Positions 59,863 to 64,000 of a stretch of 64,000 bases of DNA are shown one piece after another. The stretch is from Bacillota bacterium (GTDB taxonomy: Bacteria > Bacillota > Clostridia > Christensenellales > Aristaeellaceae), in contig JAEYOW010000010.1 in the NCBI GenBank assembly GCA_023411375.1, forward strand, positions 62,001-126,000, in the 5' to 3' direction. A program made the position numbers and the translations under genes. Under the pieces are notes generated by a model, which saw nothing but the letters and a program-made list of their open reading frames with translations, ran no database searches and had not been told where the DNA came from. Position 1 is the first letter of the stretch. Each line of letters opens with the position of its first letter.

Positions 59863-60903
59863 CTAAGCGATACCGCCCATGATGCTTAAAAGCGGCAGCA
59901 TCACCGCAAGCAAAATCGCTCCGATGATTACGGACATCAGCGCTACCAGCGAAGGCTCGATGATGGAAACCAGATGGCTGATCTGGTCCTGCGTCTCCTC
60001 CTCGTACAGCGACGCCAGCTTTGACATTACCCGGTCGGTCTGCCCCGCGCGGAACCCGACACTGATCATACGGCAATGCAGCCTGTCAAACAGGCCGATG
60101 CGCTCCACCGCCTCGGGAAAAGCCTTGCCCGAGGCCATCTCCTCCCGGCAGGCGCAAACCTGCTTTTTCATCTCCGGGTCGTCAAACAGCCGTTCAATCA
60201 ACTCCAGGCTTTCCTCCAGAGGATAGCCGCTCTTCATCATCATGGCGAGCGTGGAGGCAAACCGTCCGGCGCAAAGCCTGCGGTTGAGCCGTCCCAGAGG
60301 CGAAAGCAGCCGGAACATCAGCCGCCGGGTGCCGCCCGTGCGGTCCATGCGCAGCAACATAAGCAACGCCAGCACCAGCACGATGAACACGCCCGCCACA
60401 ATCAGCGTGCCCTTGCCCACCCCAATGGCCACCGCCATCCACGGTGAGGCCGCGGCGTTCATGCCCAGCCCCCTGAACACATCCTCAAAAATGGGGAACA
60501 CCTGTAAAATCAGCACGGCGATCAGCACCGCCATCATGCCGATCAACAACAGCGGATAAAGCACCGCGTTTTGAATGGCGCGGCGGTTTTTGGCTTCGCG
60601 GTCGTAATAGGCGGAAAGCTCCTCCATCACGCTATCCAGCTCGCCGGTTTTTTCGCCGATCAGCGCCATCTCCATCAGGTAGCCGGGAAATACCCCCGCG
60701 GCCCGGAAGCCCTCATACAGGCTGCCCGTTTCGGTCATGGCGGCGTCCAGCGCCTCAAAGCTAGCAGCGTGGCGGGTACCCCGGTAGTTTTCGCACAGCG
60801 CCTCCACCCCGTCGTGCATGGGCAGGCCGGCGCGCAGTATCAGCGCGATCTGCTCGCATACCACGGAAAGCTCTTCATTGCTTAAAAACCCTTTGCGTTT
60901 CAT
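59863..60903 (-). CDS. pilC: PilC / GspF-type inner-membrane platform protein
   Basis: 346 residues with two T2SSF repeats (about 12-130 and 215-335), each ending in membrane spans. Landmarks: LALILRAGLPMHDGVEALCENY, GELDSVMEELSAYYDREAKNRRAI in parts, RFASTLAMMMKSGYPLEESLEL, and GAILLAVMLPLLSIMGGIA near the end. It is the base on which ATPases act to extend or pull back pili. Near the start of the pilus operon. Confidence 0.92.
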   Translation of the reverse strand: MKRKGFLSNEELSVVCEQIALILRAGLPMHDGVEALCENYRGTRHAASFEALDAAMTETGSLYEGFRAAGVFPGYLMEMALIGEKTGELDSVMEELSAYYDREAKNRRAIQNAVLYPLLLIGMMAVLIAVLILQVFPIFEDVFRGLGMNAAASPWMAVAIGVGKGTLIVAGVFIVLVLALLMLLRMDRTGGTRRLMFRLLSPLGRLNRRLCAGRFASTLAMMMKSGYPLEESLELIERLFDDPEMKKQVCACREEMASGKAFPEAVERIGLFDRLHCRMISVGFRAGQTDRVMSKLASLYEEETQDQISHLVSIIEPSLVALMSVIIGAILLAVMLPLLSIMGGIA

Positions 60904-60934
60904 ATGGCTTCCTCCTTAACAGGCGCGCCAGGCC

Positions 60935-61786
60935 CTAGTAGATGCGTTTGGTGGTATAGGTTTTTACCGTGACGGCGCACACCTCGGACGTGGGGTCGCA
61001 GCGCTGCCACCCGCCGTCCAGGTATACCTCGTTCCAGGCGTGATAGGTCTGGTCGGCATAGCCGATCACAAGCTTGGTGGGCACGCCCTGCGAGCGCAGC
61101 ATGGCCGCCAAAATTGCCGCGAAGTCGAAGCAGATACCCTTGTTGTTGGTATATACGTCGTCCACATCCGGCAGGTAGCCGTCTAATTGTCCGCTGCCGG
61201 CGGCGATGGCGCGGATGTAGTCGTACACCACATGCGTCACCACGTAGCGGTAGCAGACGTCGAACTTTTCACGTTTCCCGTCCAGACCCGCGCACAGCTC
61301 CGCGGCCTTCTGGACCGCCAGCGTGGATTCGCTGTAGTTTACATACTGGTTGGGGTAAAGATAAGGCAATGTTTCATCCGCGATCTCCGCCTTGAACGAA
61401 AGGCTGGATACCGGGCTGTATTTAGAGCCGGACACCTGCGAAAACACCTGCACCTTATACTTTCCGCTACCAAGCTGGAGGGGGTAAACCTCGTACCCGC
61501 CGTCGGAGTTGAGGTCGTAGGTCATGGTGTCTCCGCCAAGCGACACGCGGCATTTAAGCTTTTTATTGGTCTTTTTCTGCTTGACCATGATGTATCCCCG
61601 GTCGGAATGGCTTGCGTCCACAGTGGTTCCGTTTTTCTGATAAACGGTCGTGCCCGACGCCTCGGGCAAAAGCAGGGCGGCCAGCGCGTACGCCGAAAAA
61701 AACACAAAGGCCGCCGCAAACGCCGCGACCATACGTGAATAAGCGCGCCAGGAGCAACGGCTTCTCGCCGCCAGCATGCATTCCAA
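60935..61786 (-). CDS. Secreted transglutaminase-like protein
   Basis: 283 residues with an N-terminal signal anchor (MVAAFAAAFVFFSAYALAALL), a beta domain, then a transglutaminase core with Cys in NNKGICFDFAAILAAML, His in TYHAWNEVYLDGGW and Asp in RCDPTSE (complete Cys-His-Asp triad). It may crosslink or cleave surface proteins, for example pilus parts. Start uncertain between TTG 61786 and ATG 61777. 31 bases before pilC. Confidence 0.82.
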   Translation of the reverse strand: MECMLAARSRCSWRAYSRMVAAFAAAFVFFSAYALAALLLPEASGTTVYQKNGTTVDASHSDRGYIMVKQKKTNKKLKCRVSLGGDTMTYDLNSDGGYEVYPLQLGSGKYKVQVFSQVSGSKYSPVSSLSFKAEIADETLPYLYPNQYVNYSESTLAVQKAAELCAGLDGKREKFDVCYRYVVTHVVYDYIRAIAAGSGQLDGYLPDVDDVYTNNKGICFDFAAILAAMLRSQGVPTKLVIGYADQTYHAWNEVYLDGGWQRCDPTSEVCAVTVKTYTTKRIY

Positions 61787-62028
61787 GCGCCCTCACCACC
61801 CGTCCTCTTTTGTATATGCCCGTGCCCATAACGGTATCATTCTACTGTTTTTATTCTTTTGCGTCAAGCCGCAGGTGGAAAATCAGCCACCGGCCGCCAT
61901 CCTCCCAAAAAAAGGGCAGGAAAATGGGTGTAAAATGCGAATGATATTCCCATGCGGGTATCTCTTCGCTGTTTGCGCCCGCCGCTTTTTAAGTACCGGC
62001 AATTCGCTTGCCAGGGAGGATGTTTTAA

Positions 62029-63615
62029 ATGACGAGCACACTGTTTACCAACGGAACCCTGTTGACCATGAACCCAGCCCAGCCCCGGGCCGAGGCCCTG
62101 TTGGTGCGCGGGGACAAGATAGAAGCCGTGGGCGGGCGTGAAGAGCTTCGCGCCCTGTGTGGCGGCGAGCCGTGCCGCGAGGTGGATTTGGCGGGAAACA
62201 CGCTTCTGCCCGGCTTTATCGACGGGCACAGCCATATTTCCCAATTCGCCCAGTCCCTCCGCTTCGCCCAGCTCCGCCAAGCGCGAAGCATGGACGATCT
62301 GCTTAAGCTTCTCAACGCCTTTATTCAGGATAACAACATTCCGGAGGGCGCGTGGGTCGTCGGCATGGGCTACGACCCGCAGCGCCTGCGCGAGAAGGCG
62401 CATCCCCTGCGCGGCGTGCTGGACCGCATTGCCGGCCATCCCGTCATCGTCACGGCTGATTCAGGCCACATGGGGTGTATGAACAGCCGCGCGCTCTCAC
62501 TGGCGGACGTCACCGCCGAAAGCGCCGACCCGGTGGGCGGGCACATCGGCCGCGAGGCGGACGGCCACCCCAGCGGCTACCTGGAGGAAAACGCCTTTTT
62601 CTCCGTGGCGGGCGTTATTCCCAAGCCAACCGAAGCCGAGCTGATGAATTGCCTTGCGCGGGCCCAGCAAATTTACGCTTCCTTCGGCGTCACTACCGCG
62701 CAGGAGGGCCTGATGCATCCCGCCGATTTCGATCTGCTCCGAAAGGCCGGGGAAACGGGCCGCCTTACCCTGGATATCGTCGGCTATGCGGATATCCGCG
62801 AGCGCGACCTCTTCCCGCACGGGCAGCCGCGCTGGGGGCTTGATCCTCAAAACCGCTTCCGTGTTGGCGGATATAAAATGTTCCTGGACGGCAGCCCGCA
62901 GGGGCGCACCGCATGGTTGACAACCCCCTATTTGCCCAAAGATGGACAGCCCGCCGGGTACCGCGGCTATCCCGTCATGGAGGACGGGCAGGTTCTCCGG
63001 TTCGTGCGTCTCGCGGCTCAGGACGGCATGCAGCTTCTGACCCACTGTAACGGCGACGCCGCCATCGACCAATTGCTCGACGCCCACAGGCAGCCCTCCG
63101 GCACGCGCAACGTTATCATTCACGCCCAGCTCATGCGCCGCGACCAGCTGCCCCGCGTAAAGGCCCTGGGGCTGATGCCCAGCTATTTCGTCGCCCACGT
63201 TCACCGTTACGGCGATACCCACATCCAAAACCTCGGTATGCAGCGCGCCTCCCTGATCAGCCCGGTGCGCAGCACGGCGGAGCTGGGCATTCCCTATACC
63301 CTTCACCAGGATACGCCCGTCATGCTGCCAAACATGCTCCACACCCTGTATTGCGCCATGTGCCGCACCACCGAGGCGGGCGTGTTGCTGGGCCCGGACG
63401 AGCGCGTTACGCTTCATCAGGCCCTTCTGGGCGTCACCCTGTTCGGCGCGTACCAAAGCTTTGATGAGTCGCTGAAGGGCGCGCTCAGGCCCGGCATGCG
63501 CGCCGACCTTGCCGTCGCCCAGGGCGACTGGCTCTTAGACGCCGCGGAAAGTTTCCGAGACAAACAGGTTTTGCAGACCTATCGCGCGGGCGAGCTGATT
63601 TTCGAGCGCAACTGA
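62029..63615 (+). CDS. Amidohydrolase family protein (YtcJ-like)
   Basis: 528 residues. LLPGFIDGHSHISQFAQ near 65 is the metal HxH motif; DSGHMGCMNSRAL near 145, LLTHCNGDAAIDQLL near 345 and YTLHQDTPVMLPNM near 425 are typical of the Amidohydro_3 (YtcJ) group. Metal-dependent hydrolysis of amide-type bonds; substrate unknown. GGGAGG precedes ATG. Independent gene. Confidence 0.92.
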   Translation: MTSTLFTNGTLLTMNPAQPRAEALLVRGDKIEAVGGREELRALCGGEPCREVDLAGNTLLPGFIDGHSHISQFAQSLRFAQLRQARSMDDLLKLLNAFIQDNNIPEGAWVVGMGYDPQRLREKAHPLRGVLDRIAGHPVIVTADSGHMGCMNSRALSLADVTAESADPVGGHIGREADGHPSGYLEENAFFSVAGVIPKPTEAELMNCLARAQQIYASFGVTTAQEGLMHPADFDLLRKAGETGRLTLDIVGYADIRERDLFPHGQPRWGLDPQNRFRVGGYKMFLDGSPQGRTAWLTTPYLPKDGQPAGYRGYPVMEDGQVLRFVRLAAQDGMQLLTHCNGDAAIDQLLDAHRQPSGTRNVIIHAQLMRRDQLPRVKALGLMPSYFVAHVHRYGDTHIQNLGMQRASLISPVRSTAELGIPYTLHQDTPVMLPNMLHTLYCAMCRTTEAGVLLGPDERVTLHQALLGVTLFGAYQSFDESLKGALRPGMRADLAVAQGDWLLDAAESFRDKQVLQTYRAGELIFERN

Positions 63616-63764
63616 ACAACCTGATACAAAAAATCACACGGCTGGGTATTCCGCTTTCGCGGGCCGAATGATATGCTATGGAGGCAAAACCGCATTGTAC
63701 AGGGTTTTTGAAAACTCTGATTTGGCCTTGTTCTGTCCATAAATGCGAGAGGATGGTTATACCC

Positions 63765-64000
63765 ATGAGATACGGCCGCTTTGACGATGAGCAACGGGAA
63801 TATGTCGTGGAGCGCGTTGACGCTCCGCAGAGCTTTACCAACTATCTGGGTCAAAAGCGCCTTGGCGCGGTGGTTAGCCACAACGCAGGCGGATACCTGT
63901 GGAACGGGAGCCCGCAATACCACCGCGTCACGCGCTTCAGGCCCAACGGCGTACCCCTTGACAGGCCCGGACATTACGTATACGTGCGCGATGACGATAC
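63765..64000 (+). CDS. GH94 phosphorylase, N-terminal part
   Basis: The visible 78 codons begin MRYGRFDDEQREYVVER and continue TNYLGQKRLGAVVSHNAGGY and RFRPNGVPLDRPGHYVYVRDD. This is the N-terminal sandwich domain of cellobiose/chitobiose-type GH94 phosphorylases, which cut beta-linked disaccharides with phosphate. The gene runs off the right edge (full length about 800). The upstream in-frame ATG at 63753 lies on the GAGAGG and is not the start. The exact sugar is undecided. Confidence 0.85.
   Translation, partial: MRYGRFDDEQREYVVERVDAPQSFTNYLGQKRLGAVVSHNAGGYLWNGSPQYHRVTRFRPNGVPLDRPGHYVYVRDDD

Overview
Organism. The window reads as a GC-rich member of the Clostridia (Bacillota), probably gut-associated. 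The evidence is: strong AGGAGG-type ribosome binding sites, consensus sigma-A promoters, a perfect CIRCE element in front of groES-groEL, a YesM/YesN-type sensor pair, FCD-type GntR control, and an ABC-fed sialic acid pathway. A Christensenellales-like host would fit the style of the secreted substrate-binding proteins, but that is only an impression. No rRNA is present to fix taxonomy.

Layout. (1) 1-728: the tail of an unrecognised protein. (2) 785-5534: a four-gene phage-derived cassette (replication protein, small and large terminase, amidase-type lysin) with no capsid, portal, tail, integrase or repressor genes, driven by a perfect TTGACA-N17-TATAAT promoter with a palindrome inside the spacer. 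(3) 5654-10507: feoAB iron uptake, an AraC/GyrI regulator, gene debris and a nucleoside deaminase. (4) 10812-17931: a sialic acid catabolic locus: divergent AGE epimerase and GntR repressor, ABC transporter, N-acetylneuraminate lyase and an SGNH esterase, with two matching TTGTNNTACAT operator candidates. (5) tRNA-Leu(UAA) at 17995. (6) 18146-33895: a 15.7 kb integrative and mobilizable element (IME) inserted at the 3' end of guaA. It is bounded by a 12-bp direct repeat, and paired 11-bp-spaced TTGCCAY arm-type sites lie inside both ends. It carries integrase, excisionase, a MobC-like protein, a RepA-like ATPase with GTGACGGT iterons, TnpV, a MobV relaxase with a recognisable oriT, and a nine-gene type I restriction-modification operon that includes dinD, a half-length HsdS and several small proteins.

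(7) 33884-36862: a GuaA lacking its glutaminase domain, a CAT-like acyltransferase and an aldo/keto reductase, then VOC-family debris. (8) 37167-40505: a short polysaccharide operon (phosphoglycosyltransferase, UDP-galactopyranose mutase, DUF4422 transferase). (9) 40850-46096: SulP transporter, XRE/DUF2975 pair, DUF3795 and methyltransferase genes, and an orphan substrate-binding lipoprotein. (10) 46394-51834: groESL, mutY, and a malic enzyme/MmcQ/GNAT operon. (11) 51985-61786: a long leftward array joining a non-canonical pilus machine (transglutaminase, PilC, four pilin-like proteins, PilT) to a diguanylate cyclase and then a YesM kinase, a substrate-binding protein and a YesN regulator. (12) 62029-64000: an amidohydrolase and the start of a GH94 phosphorylase.

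How it works together. The chromosome invests in host- or fibre-derived sugars (sialic acid, GH94 phosphorylase, sugar-sensing two-component system), iron uptake and surface structures (polysaccharide, pili linked to c-di-GMP). The IME visibly differs in base composition, especially the AT-richer restriction module at 18.4-27.7 kb. It can plausibly excise, be nicked at oriT and be mobilised by a helper conjugative element. All coordinates and motifs were read by eye; no homology search was run.
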